A DNA stretch of 64,000 bases from Glacieibacterium frigidum (GCF_007097155.1 NZ_VJWA01000001.1:186001-250000); one strand, 5' to 3'. Numbered from the stretch's first letter, positions 52,415 to 61,343 are shown. Notes: generated by a model from the sequence alone, not told the origin. A program made the numbers and translations.

Positions 52415-53722
52415 GTGACGCCCGTGCTTCCTCGCCGCCATTTCGCGCTGCTGTTCGCGGCCCTGCTCGTCGTCGCGGCGGGCAATACCGCGCTGCAGTC
52501 GGTGTTTCCGGCGATCGCGCGCGTCATCCAGATCCCCGACCTGCTGGTCGCGGTGATCTTCTCGGGCTCGGCGCTGCTGTGGACCTTCAGCGCACCGTAC
52601 TGGGCGCGCCAGTCGGACGTGCGCGGGCGCAAGCGGCTAACTTTGATCGGCGTCGCGGGCTTCGGCGTGTCGATGCTGGGGTGCGGGCTGGCGATCCTGG
52701 GCGGGCTCAACGGCTGGCTGGTGCCGCTCGCGACCTTTGCGGTGTTCGCGTCGCTGCGGCTGATCTTCGGCATCTTCGGCTCGGCGTCGAACCCGGCGGC
52801 GCAGGCCTATGTCGCCGCGCACACCACCGAGGCCGACCGCACCAATGCGCTGTCGATCCTGTCGTCGGCGTTCGGGCTGGGCACGATCATCGGGCCCGCG
52901 GCGGCGTCGCTCGTCGTGCTCGGGCTTGGCCTCAGCGGGCCGATGTTCGTCTTCGCAGGGATAGCGGTCGTGGTGATGCTCGCGGTCGGGGTCGGCCTGC
53001 CAGACGATGATCCGACCCACGCCCCCGGCGCCGGCCGCGGTGCGCCCGCCAGCGAGCCCAGCGTCGGCGGCGCCTCGACGGGCGCCAGCAGCCAGGCCGC
53101 CGACGCCGGCCGCCCCGAGCGCCTGTCGCTGCGCGACGCGCGCATCGCGCCCTACATGGTTTACGGCTTCGCCAGCGGCAGCGTGCAGGCGGCGACGGGC
53201 CAGGCGCTGGGCTTCCTGATCATCGACCGGACCGGCGGCGACGCGCTGTCGGCGCAGGGGCAGATCAGCATCGTGTTCATGGCGGGTGCGGCGGCGACGC
53301 TGCTCGCGCAATGGGGGCTGATCCCGCGCCTCCGCCTGACCCCGCCGCGCCTGCTGGTGTGGGGCACGGTGCTGGCGGGCATCGGCACGCTGGGCATCGC
53401 GCTGGCGCACGACTTCGCGCCGCTGGTCATCGCCTACGCGCTGGCGAGCCTCGGCTACGGCCTCGCGCGGCCGGGGTTCACCGCGGGCGCGAGCCTCGCG
53501 GTCGGGCGCGTCGAGCAGGGCGGCGTCGCGGGGGCGGTCACCTCGGTCAACGGCGCGTGCTTCATTTTCGCGCCGCTGGTCGGCATCGGCCTGTACGAGA
53601 TCGAGCCGAGCCTGCCCTATTGGCTGGCGACCGTCGCACTGGGGCTGCTGCTGATCTACACGCTGGGCAACAAGACCCTGCGCCGCGAGCGCGTCCACGC
53701 AGAGGCGGACGACAGCTACTAG
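52415..53722 (+). CDS. MFS transporter (TetA-like drug/solute exporter group)
   Basis: About 435 residues and 12 TM segments, with the 2/3 loop A-R-Q-S-D-V-R-G-R-K-R. A Gly/Ala/Ser-rich cytoplasmic loop (P-G-A-G-R-G-A-P-A-S and on) lies between halves. G-S-A-S-N-P-A-A-Q-A-Y-V and A-S-L-G-Y-G-L-A-R-P-G-F are typical of multidrug or tetracycline-type MFS exporters. There is no ATG in frame near the start; GTG at 52415 best matches the onset of homology, while TTG at 52379 or 52346 is possible. None has a strong SD sequence. Substrate unknown. Confidence 0.8.
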   Translation: MTPVLPRRHFALLFAALLVVAAGNTALQSVFPAIARVIQIPDLLVAVIFSGSALLWTFSAPYWARQSDVRGRKRLTLIGVAGFGVSMLGCGLAILGGLNGWLVPLATFAVFASLRLIFGIFGSASNPAAQAYVAAHTTEADRTNALSILSSAFGLGTIIGPAAASLVVLGLGLSGPMFVFAGIAVVVMLAVGVGLPDDDPTHAPGAGRGAPASEPSVGGASTGASSQAADAGRPERLSLRDARIAPYMVYGFASGSVQAATGQALGFLIIDRTGGDALSAQGQISIVFMAGAAATLLAQWGLIPRLRLTPPRLLVWGTVLAGIGTLGIALAHDFAPLVIAYALASLGYGLARPGFTAGASLAVGRVEQGGVAGAVTSVNGACFIFAPLVGIGLYEIEPSLPYWLATVALGLLLIYTLGNKTLRRERVHAEADDSY

Positions 53723-53740
53723 CGCGCCTCCTTCGTTTTC

Positions 53741-53850
53741 CTTCTTCGCGCCTTCGCGCCTTCGCGTGAAACCCTATGTCCCGGTCCGACCCACGAGCGG
53801 GACCGAAGAATTCTCACGCGAAGGCGCGAAGGCGCGAAGGCGCGAAGAAG
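53741..53850. repeat. Palindromic intergenic repeat, copy 3 (8-bp arm family)
   Basis: The left arm (53,741-53,770) has three tandem CTTCGCGC units ending in GTGAA. The right arm (53,811-53,850) starts TTCTCACGC and has four tandem GCGAAGGC units. Between them a 26-bp core (53,778-53,803) starts GTCCCG and ends CGGGAC. Its reverse complement matches the core of copy 2 at 22 of 26 positions. It lies between two rightward genes (MFS and acyl-CoA synthetase) and could act as a terminator or transcript-end stabiliser. Confidence 0.8.
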
Positions 53851-53927
53851 ACGGAAGGATGCTGCGCACCTTCACGGCTCAAAATTCCGCCCCTATGGTC
53901 GAAAGAAAAGCCGTGGGGAGTAGAGAC

Positions 53928-55664
53928 TTGAGCAATGCCTGGCCCGCCATGTCGATCGTACAGGCGCATGCCGCGCTGACCGCGCCAGGGGCGCCGTTCG
54001 AGATGGAGACGCTCGACATCCGCGGCGTCCCGACACGGACGTGGAAGAACGCGCCGCCGACGCTGGCGCATGTCTTCGCCGCAGGTCGCGCCCACGACGA
54101 CAAGGTCTTCCTGGTCCACGACGATGAGCGCGTGACCTTCGAGGCGTTCGGGCGCGCGACGCTGGCGCTCGCGGCGCGGCTGCGGGCGGACGGGATCGTC
54201 AAGGGCGACCGCGTCGCGGTGGTGATGCGCAACCTGCCCGAATGGCCGGTCGCCTTCTTCGCGGCTGCGCTGTGCGGGGCGATCGTCACGCCGCTCAATG
54301 CGTGGTGGACGGGCGGCGAGCTGGAGTATGGCCTCGTCGATTCGGGTGCCAAGCTGCTGATCGTCGATGCCGAGCGGCTGGCGCGGTTGACCGAGCACCT
54401 GCCCGCCACCGCCATCGAACACGTCTATGTCGCGCGCGCCGTCGACGAATATTCGGAGCCGTTCGCCAACCCGCTGATCGTGCGGCTGGAGGGCATCATC
54501 GGTGCGCCGATGAGCTGGGCCGACCTTCCCGCCGGCGAACTGCCGCCGGTCGATCTGGTTCCCGAGGACGACGCGACGATCTTCTACACCAGCGGCACCA
54601 CCGGCAAGCCCAAGGGCGCGCTCGGCACGCACCGCAACATCGTCTCGAACATCATGGCGAGCGCGATCTCGGCGGCGCGCACCTATCTGCGGCGCGGCGA
54701 GATGCCCTCCGTGCCCGACCCCGCCGCACCGCAGAAGGCGACCCTGCTCAGCGTGCCGTTCTTCCACGCCACCGGCTGCCACGCGGTCATGTCGCCCTCG
54801 CTGTTCGCGGGCGCCAAGCTGGTGATGATGAAGAAGTGGGATGCCGAACGCGCCATGGCGCTGATCGAGCGCGAGCGCGTCACCGGCTGCGGCGGCGTGC
54901 CGACGATCGCGTGGCAGATCATCGAGCATTCGGCGCGCGCGAACTACGACCTGTCGAGCCTCGAGAGCGTGTCCTACGGCGGCGCCCCCTCGGCGCCCGA
55001 GCTGGTGCGCCAGATCAAGGCGAACTTCCCGAAGTCGCAGCCCGGCAACGGCTGGGGCATGACCGAGACCAGCGCGACCTTCACCCACCACATGGGCGAG
55101 GACTACGAGCATCGCCCCGACAGCTGCGGTCCGCCCGTGCCGGTGTGCGACCTGAAGGTCGTCGACGCGAGCGGCAACGCGCTGCCACCCGGCGAGATCG
55201 GCGAACTCTGGGGCAAAGGGCCCAATGTCGTGAAGGGTTACTGGAACAAGCCCGAAGCGTCGGCCGAAACCTTCACCGACGGCTGGGTCCATACCGGCGA
55301 CCTGGCACGCCTCGACGAGGAGGGGTTCTGCTTCATCCTCGACCGCGCCAAGGACATGCTGATCCGCGGCGGCGAGAACATCTACTGCGTCGAGGTCGAG
55401 AACGCGCTGTACGAGCATGACGCGGTGATGGACGCAGCGATCGTCGCGCGGCCGCACAAGTCGCTGGGCGAGGAGCCCGCCGCGGTGGTGACGCTGAGCC
55501 CCGGCGCGACCGCCACCGCCGACGAGCTGCGCGCCTTCGTCGCGTCGCGCCTCGCGGCGTTCAAGGTGCCCGTCGAGGTGCGCTTCTGGGACGGCCCGCT
55601 GCCGCGCAACGCCAACGGCAAGATCGTCAAGACCGAGCTGCGCGACCTGTTCAAGGCTGCGTAG
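53928..55664 (+). CDS. Class I adenylate-forming enzyme (acyl-CoA synthetase)
   Basis: A 578-residue AMP-dependent ligase. It shows Y-T-S-G-T-T-G-K-P-K-G (P-loop), G-W-G-M-T-E-T-S (A5), H-T-G-D-L-A-R-L-D (A7), G-G-E-N-I-Y-C-V-E-V-E (A8) and the catalytic Lys in N-A-N-G-K-I (A10). It activates a carboxylic acid, probably fatty or aryl, to the acyl-CoA through acyl-AMP. TTG at 53928 has GGGGAG 7 nt upstream; ATG at 53949 is the alternative. An apparent upstream extension runs through the repeat and is not real. Acid substrate not known. Confidence 0.88.
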   Translation: MSNAWPAMSIVQAHAALTAPGAPFEMETLDIRGVPTRTWKNAPPTLAHVFAAGRAHDDKVFLVHDDERVTFEAFGRATLALAARLRADGIVKGDRVAVVMRNLPEWPVAFFAAALCGAIVTPLNAWWTGGELEYGLVDSGAKLLIVDAERLARLTEHLPATAIEHVYVARAVDEYSEPFANPLIVRLEGIIGAPMSWADLPAGELPPVDLVPEDDATIFYTSGTTGKPKGALGTHRNIVSNIMASAISAARTYLRRGEMPSVPDPAAPQKATLLSVPFFHATGCHAVMSPSLFAGAKLVMMKKWDAERAMALIERERVTGCGGVPTIAWQIIEHSARANYDLSSLESVSYGGAPSAPELVRQIKANFPKSQPGNGWGMTETSATFTHHMGEDYEHRPDSCGPPVPVCDLKVVDASGNALPPGEIGELWGKGPNVVKGYWNKPEASAETFTDGWVHTGDLARLDEEGFCFILDRAKDMLIRGGENIYCVEVENALYEHDAVMDAAIVARPHKSLGEEPAAVVTLSPGATATADELRAFVASRLAAFKVPVEVRFWDGPLPRNANGKIVKTELRDLFKAA

Positions 55665-55720
55665 CGGAACCGCGCGCGCCGGCGTCTCGTTGCACCTCCA
55701 GAAGCATTGGAGAGTGACGC

Positions 55721-55810
55721 ATGGGCAAGGGCTGTATTCTGTGGGCGGTCGGCGTGCCGTTGCCGATCATCATCCTGATGGCGGTCTTCAACATCTGGCC
55801 GTTCAGCTGA
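55721..55810 (+). CDS. 29-residue small membrane protein
   Basis: A 29-codon ORF with a clear GGAGAG SD sequence 7 nt before ATG. Almost the whole peptide is one hydrophobic helix (L-W-A-V-G-V-P-L-P-I-I-I-L-M-A-V-F) after a short M-G-K-G-C start. Single-span peptides of this G-C-x-L-W...P-x-P-I-I-I pattern are, to my recollection, seen elsewhere in Proteobacteria, but I know of no function. It is too short for usual gene finders. In line with the acyl-CoA synthetase and the next gene. Confidence 0.6.
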   Translation: MGKGCILWAVGVPLPIIILMAVFNIWPFS

Positions 55811-55831
55811 TCCGCCGCTAAAGCCCGCGGG

Positions 55832-56404
55832 GTGAGCGAGACCCCTTCCCAGAAACGCCGCCGCCTGCGCTGGCTGACCTTGGCCGAAGTCATCGGCATC
55901 GGCGGGCTTGCCTTGGCTGCCGCGGGATACTGGGACTCGCACCGCGAGCGCGCCGTCGCCGAGGCGCCTGCGCCGGCCAAGCCGCTGCTGCTCGCTGCGA
56001 CCGCCACCGACGGCGACCTGACGCTGCGGCCCGCACGCGGCGAGGCGACGGTCCAGACGCAGACGCTGATCTTCCCCGCCACGATCCGCGCCGACAGCGT
56101 CGAGACGACGGGCAACGCGCGCGTCGAGGCGGCGTGGGTCATGGAAGGGCTGCGCAAGGCGGTCGACGACGACACGGTGAAGCCGCCGCGCCTGCCGGTC
56201 GGCATCGTCACGACCTTCGAAGACGGCGGCACGGTGCGCAGCGATGCCGCGATCTACGACGTCGGCTATGCCTTCCGCGACCGCGTGCTGCGCGGGCGCG
56301 CGGTGGAACTCGAAGGCATCACGCTGGTTCGCCGCATGCCTGCCCAAGGCCTGAAGGCCGCCGTCGAGGCGCGCTGGGCAAAGGTGGTGCCGGCCAAGGA
56401 GTGA
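55832..56404 (+). CDS. Hypothetical membrane-anchored protein
   Basis: A 190-residue protein. A basic N-terminus (Q-K-R-R-R-L-R-W) precedes one TM helix (about residues 16-34, L-A-E-V-I-G-I-G-G-L-A-L-A-A-A-G-Y). A periplasmic domain follows, made of short beta segments (G-D-L-T-L-R-P-A-R-G, T-T-F-E-D-G-G-T-V-R). The GTG start is the first codon of the homologous-looking part. No family recognised. It lies 21 bp after the 29-residue ORF and 2 bp before the DUF6491-like gene, so the three may be one transcript. Confidence 0.65.
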   Translation: MSETPSQKRRRLRWLTLAEVIGIGGLALAAAGYWDSHRERAVAEAPAPAKPLLLAATATDGDLTLRPARGEATVQTQTLIFPATIRADSVETTGNARVEAAWVMEGLRKAVDDDTVKPPRLPVGIVTTFEDGGTVRSDAAIYDVGYAFRDRVLRGRAVELEGITLVRRMPAQGLKAAVEARWAKVVPAKE

Positions 56405-56406
56405 CG

Positions 56407-56760
56407 ATGCGGACCGCGCTGCTTGCCCTCGCATTGTTCGCTGCGCCTGCGCTGGCCAAGGACCCGCCGCGCGACCGCGGTGCGAGCATCCCCTTCGCCA
56501 ATACGCCCGCCGGCATTCTCGACTGGCGCGTCGCCGACGACCGCACGGTCTACCTGCAGGGCACCCGCAAGCGCTGGTACCGCGCCGACCTGTTCGGCGT
56601 GTGCAACGACCTGCCCTACGCCCAGTCGCTGGGTTTTCAGACCAACCTCAACGGCAGCTTCGATGCGTTCAGCGCGATCATCGCCGGGGGCCAGCGCTGC
56701 CCCCTCAAGTCGCTGACCGCGCTGCCCGGCGAGCCGCCGCCGATCCCGAAGCGCCGCTGA
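56407..56760 (+). CDS. Small secreted protein, DUF6491-like
   Basis: A 117-residue protein with a signal peptide (residues 1-17, ending A-L-A-K). The mature part has S-I-P-F-A-N, D-W-R-V-A-D-D-R-T-V-Y-L-Q, W-Y-R-A-D-L-F-G-V-C, and G-F-Q-T-N-L-N-G-S-F-D-A-F-S near the end. This pattern resembles the DUF6491 family of periplasmic proteins; two Cys could form a disulfide. Function unknown. Its last 56 nt overlap the end of the convergent oxyR gene. Confidence 0.7.
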   Translation: MRTALLALALFAAPALAKDPPRDRGASIPFANTPAGILDWRVADDRTVYLQGTRKRWYRADLFGVCNDLPYAQSLGFQTNLNGSFDAFSAIIAGGQRCPLKSLTALPGEPPPIPKRR

Positions 56761-57652
56761 CGACGCTGCGGATCGTCCCCGCGAGCAGCCCGAAATCGGC
56801 GGCGCGCGCGCTGCCCTTGCGCCACACCAGCGCGATCCGGCGATAGGCGACCCCGCCCGCCAGCGCGCGCACCGCGATATCGGCGCCCGCTGCGATCCCC
56901 GCGTCGATCGCCATCTGCGGCAGCAGCGTCGTGCCGAGCCCCGCGCCGACCATCTGGACGATGGTGTGGAGCGAGGTGCCCGTCATCGCGCCACCCGCGG
57001 GGGCGCGGCTCAGGTTGCACGCCGCCAGCGCATGATCGCGCAGGCAATGCCCGTCCTCCAGCAGCAGCAGCCGCGCCGGGTCGATCGCGTCGGCCGCGAC
57101 CGGCGCGGTGAAGTCGCCTGCTTCGGCCGCGGGCACGCCGAGCAGCAGCGGCTCGGTGACGATCGCCGCTTCCTCGACCTCGCCGCAGTCGAAGGGCAGC
57201 GCGAGCAGCACGCAGTCGACGTCGCCGTGGTGCAGCGCGCCGAGCGCCACCGGGGTCTGCGCCTCGCGCAGCCGCACCACCAGCTCGGGCCAGTCGGCGT
57301 GGAGGCGCGGCACCAGCCGCGGCAGCACGAACGGCGCGACGGTCGGGATCACCGCCAGCCGCACCTCGCCGACCAGCGGCCGCCCGGCGGCACGCGCCGC
57401 CTCTACGAGGGCCTCGCCGTCTCGCACCAGCTGACCGCCGCGGCGCGCGATCTCGGTGCCGATCGCGGTGAAGCGCACGGTCCGCCGGTTGCGCTCGACG
57501 AGCGTCACGCCGAGCACGCGCTCGAGCTCGGCGATGCCCGCCGACAGCGTCGACTGCGAGACGAAGCACGCCGCCGCCGCCTGCCCGAAATGGCCGAGGT
57601 CGTGGAGCGCCGCGAGATAGCGCAGCTGGCGCAGCGAGGGCAGTGGGGTCAT
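56705..57652 (-). CDS. oxyR: Hydrogen-peroxide-sensing LysR regulator OxyR
   Basis: A 315-residue LysR protein. The redox cysteines C203 and C212 (E-D-G-H-C...A-C-N) keep the 9-residue spacing of E. coli C199/C208, and L-L-L-L-E-D-G-H-C-L-R-D is the OxyR signature. The HTH is at about 7-65 (A-A-A-A-C-F-V-S-Q-S-T-L-S). It would activate catalase/peroxidase genes after disulfide formation; none is adjacent. It lies 7 bp after the SDR gene in the same direction. The C-terminal tail is Ala/Arg-rich and overlaps the convergent DUF6491-like gene. Confidence 0.92.
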   Translation of the reverse strand: MTPLPSLRQLRYLAALHDLGHFGQAAAACFVSQSTLSAGIAELERVLGVTLVERNRRTVRFTAIGTEIARRGGQLVRDGEALVEAARAAGRPLVGEVRLAVIPTVAPFVLPRLVPRLHADWPELVVRLREAQTPVALGALHHGDVDCVLLALPFDCGEVEEAAIVTEPLLLGVPAAEAGDFTAPVAADAIDPARLLLLEDGHCLRDHALAACNLSRAPAGGAMTGTSLHTIVQMVGAGLGTTLLPQMAIDAGIAAGADIAVRALAGGVAYRRIALVWRKGSARAADFGLLAGTIRSVVSGASGSAAARRAARSAT

Positions 57653-57659
57653 CGCGCTC

Positions 57660-58397
57660 CTATAGCTTCGATCCCCCCGACGCGTCGACGATCTGCGCGG
57701 TCACCCACGACGCCGCGGGCGAGGCGAGGAAGGCGACGACCTCGGCGATGTCGACCGGCTGGCCGACGCGCTGCAGCGCCTGCATCGCCTTGGCCTGCGC
57801 CTCGCCCTCGGGGCTGCGCAGCCACGCCGACATGTCGGTGTCGATCGCGCCGGGTGCGACGGCGTTGACGGTGATGCCGCGCCCGCCGAGCTGCGCCGCG
57901 AGATAGCGGACATAGACGTTCACCGCGCCCTTGGTCATCGCGTAGGGCGCGAGATTGCCGAACACGACGCGCGCGACCGCCGACGACAGGATGACGATGC
58001 GGCCATTGTCGGCGAGGTGCGGGGTCAGCGCCTCGGTCAGCAGATAGGGCGCGCGGACATTGACCGCGAACAGCCGGTCGAAGCCGGCGGCGTCGACGGT
58101 CTCATACTCGGCGATGCCGGCGTTGTGGACGAGGATGTCGAGCGGCTTGCCGCCCAGCGCGCCCAGCGTCGCCTCGGCCAGCGCAGCCACCCCCTCGGGC
58201 GTCGCGAGGTCGCCTGCCACCGCGGTCGCCGCGCCGCCGTTCGCGATAATCTCGGCAACCAGCGCGCTGTCGCCGGGCGTCCGCTGGTGCGCCAGTACGT
58301 GCGCGCCGCGTGCCGCGAGCAGCGTCGCGATGGCGTGTCCCAGCCCACGCGCGCTGCCGGTGACGAGGGCGGTCTTGCCGTGAAGGTCGGTGGTCAT
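57660..58397 (-). CDS. Short-chain dehydrogenase/reductase
   Basis: A 245-residue classical SDR. Cofactor motif T-G-S-A-R-G-L-G, N-A-G at the end of beta 4, catalytic Ser in I-L-S-S-A, Tyr/Lys in Y-A-M-T-K, and V-A-P-G-A-I-D-T-D. It would oxidise or reduce an alcohol/carbonyl with NAD(P); the substrate is unknown. It lies just upstream of oxyR on the same strand (7 bp), so the two may be co-transcribed. Confidence 0.9.
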   Translation of the reverse strand: MTTDLHGKTALVTGSARGLGHAIATLLAARGAHVLAHQRTPGDSALVAEIIANGGAATAVAGDLATPEGVAALAEATLGALGGKPLDILVHNAGIAEYETVDAAGFDRLFAVNVRAPYLLTEALTPHLADNGRIVILSSAVARVVFGNLAPYAMTKGAVNVYVRYLAAQLGGRGITVNAVAPGAIDTDMSAWLRSPEGEAQAKAMQALQRVGQPVDIAEVVAFLASPAASWVTAQIVDASGGSKL

Positions 58398-58495
58398 GCT
58401 CTGCTCTCCTGCTGTGGTGCGCGGGAGATGGGTGCGCGTCGACGCATGGACAGCGGGTCGAGCGCGTAGATTTGATATCCGGTGCGGCTGCGAAA

Positions 58496-59041
58496 CTATC
58501 CACTCTTTGCGCGGGCGACGATCGCCGCGATCCGCCTGGCCCGCGTCTCGGGGCGTTTCGCGTCGATCAGCCCTTCGAGCAGCCCGCGCCGGAGCGAAGG
58601 GGCGAGTGCCTGCCACCCGGCCTCCGCCTTCGCACCGGCCAGCGCCGCGGCAAGGTCGGCGGGCACCGTGTCGAGACCGTCGAGCGCCGTCCAGCTGCCG
58701 TCGGCCTGCGCCGCCGCGACCGCCGCGCGCCCCGGCGGCGCCATCCGCCCCTCTGCCTCCAGCACCGCGACGCGCGCCTTGTTGATCGCCGACCAGCGGC
58801 TGCCGCGCCGCCGCGGGCTCATCAGCACCATCGTCCGCGCGTCGTCGAGCTTCGCCGGCAGGCTGTCGATCCACCCCCAGCACAGCGCCTCGTCGCGCCG
58901 GTCGCCATAGGGCACGTGCCGCGAATCGCCCTTCTTCCAGCTGACCAGCCAGATGCTGTCCGCCTGCCCGTGATGCACCGCCAGCCAGTCGCGCCACGCC
59001 GCCAGGCTGTCGATCTCGACGCGTTCGCGGTCGGCGGTCAT
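58496..59041 (-). CDS. YdeI/OmpD-associated family protein
   Basis: A 181-residue protein. W-L-V-S-W-K-K-G-D-S and D-E-A-L-C-W-G-W-I-D-S are hallmarks of the YdeI/OmpD-associated family. Family members have been linked to envelope stress and antimicrobial peptide resistance. Molecular role not known. Transcribed leftward, 98 bp before the SDR gene; divergent from signal peptidase. Confidence 0.85.
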   Translation of the reverse strand: MTADRERVEIDSLAAWRDWLAVHHGQADSIWLVSWKKGDSRHVPYGDRRDEALCWGWIDSLPAKLDDARTMVLMSPRRRGSRWSAINKARVAVLEAEGRMAPPGRAAVAAAQADGSWTALDGLDTVPADLAAALAGAKAEAGWQALAPSLRRGLLEGLIDAKRPETRARRIAAIVARAKSG

Positions 59042-59128
59042 GGCACGGTTCTAGCGCACGCCGGTCGCGGCGGTCGACGGCCCTTGCTCGCGCTTGCGCG
59101 GTGCGCCATCCGGGCGTCGGGGGTGGCG

Positions 59129-60046
59129 ATGACCGGAGCACGACGATCGACAGGCGCGCGTATCGGCGTGACCGCGTTGAACCTGCCTGCGCTGGGGCTC
59201 GGCCTGCTGCGGGCCGGCGACCTGACGCGCGGCATCGCCTGGCTGCTTGCGCCGTCGCTCGCGGTCGCCGCGCTGATCCTCGCGGCAACGCTGCTGCCGC
59301 CGCCCGACGTCGATGCGTTTCTGGCCTTCGGCGGGGTGGCCATCGTCGCGTCCATCGCCAGCCTGATAGTCGTCTCGTTTCAGACCTGGCGGCGCAGCGC
59401 GGTCGTCGCGCCGCTGCGCTGGTGGAACCGCTGGTACGGCCTGCTTGCGTGCTATCTCGTCAGCGGCGCGCTCGTCATGCTGACGGTCGACGCGATGCAC
59501 CGCATCTACAAGACCTTCTACGCCCCGTCGGCCAGCATGGTGCCGAACATCCTCGTCGACGATAACTTCCTCGTCGACATGCGCGACCGGTCGCCGCCAC
59601 GCCGGGGCGAGATCGTCGTCTTCGATGCGCCGCAGGGACAGTGGATCAAGCGCGTCATCGCCATCGGCGGCGACCGGATCGCGATCCGTGGCGGCGTGCC
59701 GGTGATCAACGGTCGGCGGGCCGCACAGCGCCAGACCGGCCGGCAAACGGTGGAAATGGACCGGCCCATGGTCGCCACGGTGTTCGAGGAGAGCCTGCCG
59801 GGTGCTGCAGCCCCTTACGCGGTTCTCGACGTCGGGCCGATGATGTTCGACGATATGCCGGAGGTGACCGTCCCGCCCGGCTATTTCTACGTGATCGGCG
59901 ATTACCGCGACAACAGCTTGGACAGCCGCCATCCCGTCGATCAGGGCGGCCTCGGCATGATCCCCGACGCGCGCATCGTGGGCCGGCCGATGTTTCTCTA
60001 CTGGCGCGACGGCGGCATAGTCCGCGGCGGCCGGATCAACCGCTGA
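59129..60046 (+). CDS. lepB: Signal peptidase I with extended N-terminal membrane region
   Basis: A 305-residue S26 signal peptidase. Catalytic Ser136 (P-S-A-S-M-V-P) and Lys174 (Q-W-I-K-R-V) are present, as is box E (G-D-Y-R-D-N-S-L-D-S-R). The first about 125 residues hold roughly three to four TM helices (near 36-56, 65-84, 104-122, with a weaker one at 15-30, L-N-L-P-A-L-G-L-G-L-L-R) where E. coli LepB has two. It is not beside era or rnc, where the main lepB often sits, so it may be a second paralogue. It removes signal peptides at the periplasmic face of the inner membrane. Confidence 0.88.
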   Translation: MTGARRSTGARIGVTALNLPALGLGLLRAGDLTRGIAWLLAPSLAVAALILAATLLPPPDVDAFLAFGGVAIVASIASLIVVSFQTWRRSAVVAPLRWWNRWYGLLACYLVSGALVMLTVDAMHRIYKTFYAPSASMVPNILVDDNFLVDMRDRSPPRRGEIVVFDAPQGQWIKRVIAIGGDRIAIRGGVPVINGRRAAQRQTGRQTVEMDRPMVATVFEESLPGAAAPYAVLDVGPMMFDDMPEVTVPPGYFYVIGDYRDNSLDSRHPVDQGGLGMIPDARIVGRPMFLYWRDGGIVRGGRINR

Positions 60047-60155
60047 CGGGCGTCTCGACGCAGGGGTTGAGCCGCTCCGTTGCACCCGCTAAACAGCGTC
60101 CTTCGCGGGCGGCCCTCGGTGCCGCCCGTTTGCGTTGGCGAAAGGCGCATGCACG

Positions 60156-61343
60156 ATGACGATCCCCGCGATGATGCCCGTCTATGGCCGTTGCGATGTC
60201 GCGCCCGTCCGCGGCGAGGGCTGCTACCTCTATGACGCGCAGGGGCGCGAGTGGCTGGATTTCGCCAGCGGCATCGCGGTCAACGCGCTGGGGCACAGCC
60301 ACCCGCACCTGATCGGCGCGATCCAGAAGCAGGCGGCGACGCTGATGCACATCTCCAACCTGTACGGCGCGCCCGACCAGGCGCGGGTCGCGCAGCGGCT
60401 TGTCGATCGCAGCTTCGCCGACACGGTGTTCTTCACCAACTCGGGTGCCGAGGCGCTGGAATGCGCCATCAAGACCTGCCGCCGTCACCACACCGCCGCT
60501 GGGCGCCCCGAGAAGTATCGCCTGCTCACCTTCAGCAACGCCTTCCACGGCCGCACGATGACGACGATCGCGGTGACCGACCAGGCGAAGCTGCGCGACG
60601 GCTTCGACCCGCTGCCCGACTGGGCGACGGTGCTGCCGTTCGGCGACCTCGAGGCAGCGACCGCGGCGATGGACGACAGCATCGGCGGCATCCTGGTCGA
60701 GCCGATCCAGGGCGAGGGCGGCATCCGCCCCGGCGGCCATGCCTTCCTGCAGGGCCTGCGCGACCTGTGCGATGCCCACGGCATCCTGCTGATCTTCGAC
60801 GAGGTGCAGTGCGGCGTCGGGCGTACCGGCAAGCTCTTCGCCTATGAGCACTACGGCGTGACGCCCGACATCATGACGCTGGCCAAGGGCATCGGCGGCG
60901 GCTTCCCGGTCGGCGCGTGCCTCGCCACCGAGAATGCCGCCAGCGGCATGGTCGTCGGCACGCACGGGTCGACCTATGGCGGCAACCCGCTCGCGATGGC
61001 GGCGATCGACGCCAGCCTCGACGTCATCGACACCCCCGATTTCCTCGCCCACGTGACCGCGATGGGCGACCGGCTGCGGCAGAGCCTCGAGCAGATGATC
61101 CCCAACCACGACCATCTGTTCGACTATGTCCGCGGTGTCGGGCTGATGCTCGGCCTCAAGATGAAGTCCGATAGCCGGGCCTTCGTCGGCCATGCGCGCG
61201 ACCACGGCATCCTGACCGTCGCGGCGGGCGACAACGTCGTGCGCCTGCTGCCGCCGCTAATCATCGAGGAGCGGCACATCCGCGAGTGCGTCGAGAAGCT
61301 GTCCGACGCCGCGCGGGCCTATGCCGTGCCGCAGGCGGCATGA
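60156..61343 (+). CDS. argD: Acetylornithine/succinyldiaminopimelate aminotransferase
   Basis: A 395-residue class III PLP aminotransferase. It has [20 protein letters not shown], the [11 protein letters not shown] motif with the PLP Asp, and the Schiff-base Lys in [10 protein letters not shown]. It catalyses the fourth step of arginine synthesis and possibly the DAP step of lysine synthesis. An in-frame TTG 21 nt upstream is rejected in favour of ATG. It is followed by argF after 25 bp. Confidence 0.94.
   Translation: MTIPAMMPVYGRCDVAPVRGEGCYLYDAQGREWLDFASGIAVNALGHSHPHLIGAIQKQAATLMHISNLYGAPDQARVAQRLVDRSFADTVFFTNSGAEALECAIKTCRRHHTAAGRPEKYRLLTFSNAFHGRTMTTIAVTDQAKLRDGFDPLPDWATVLPFGDLEAATAAMDDSIGGILVEPIQGEGGIRPGGHAFLQGLRDLCDAHGILLIFDEVQCGVGRTGKLFAYEHYGVTPDIMTLAKGIGGGFPVGACLATENAASGMVVGTHGSTYGGNPLAMAAIDASLDVIDTPDFLAHVTAMGDRLRQSLEQMIPNHDHLFDYVRGVGLMLGLKMKSDSRAFVGHARDHGILTVAAGDNVVRLLPPLIIEERHIRECVEKLSDAARAYAVPQAA

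Noticed and set aside
53741-53850. CRISPR array
   Set aside because: The tandem units are 8 bp with no spacers, and the two arms are inverted; no cas genes are present.
53766-53927. N-terminal extension of the acyl-CoA synthetase
   Set aside because: The extension is translated from the palindromic repeat and is not like the family. The TTG at 53,928 with GGGGAG is a better start.
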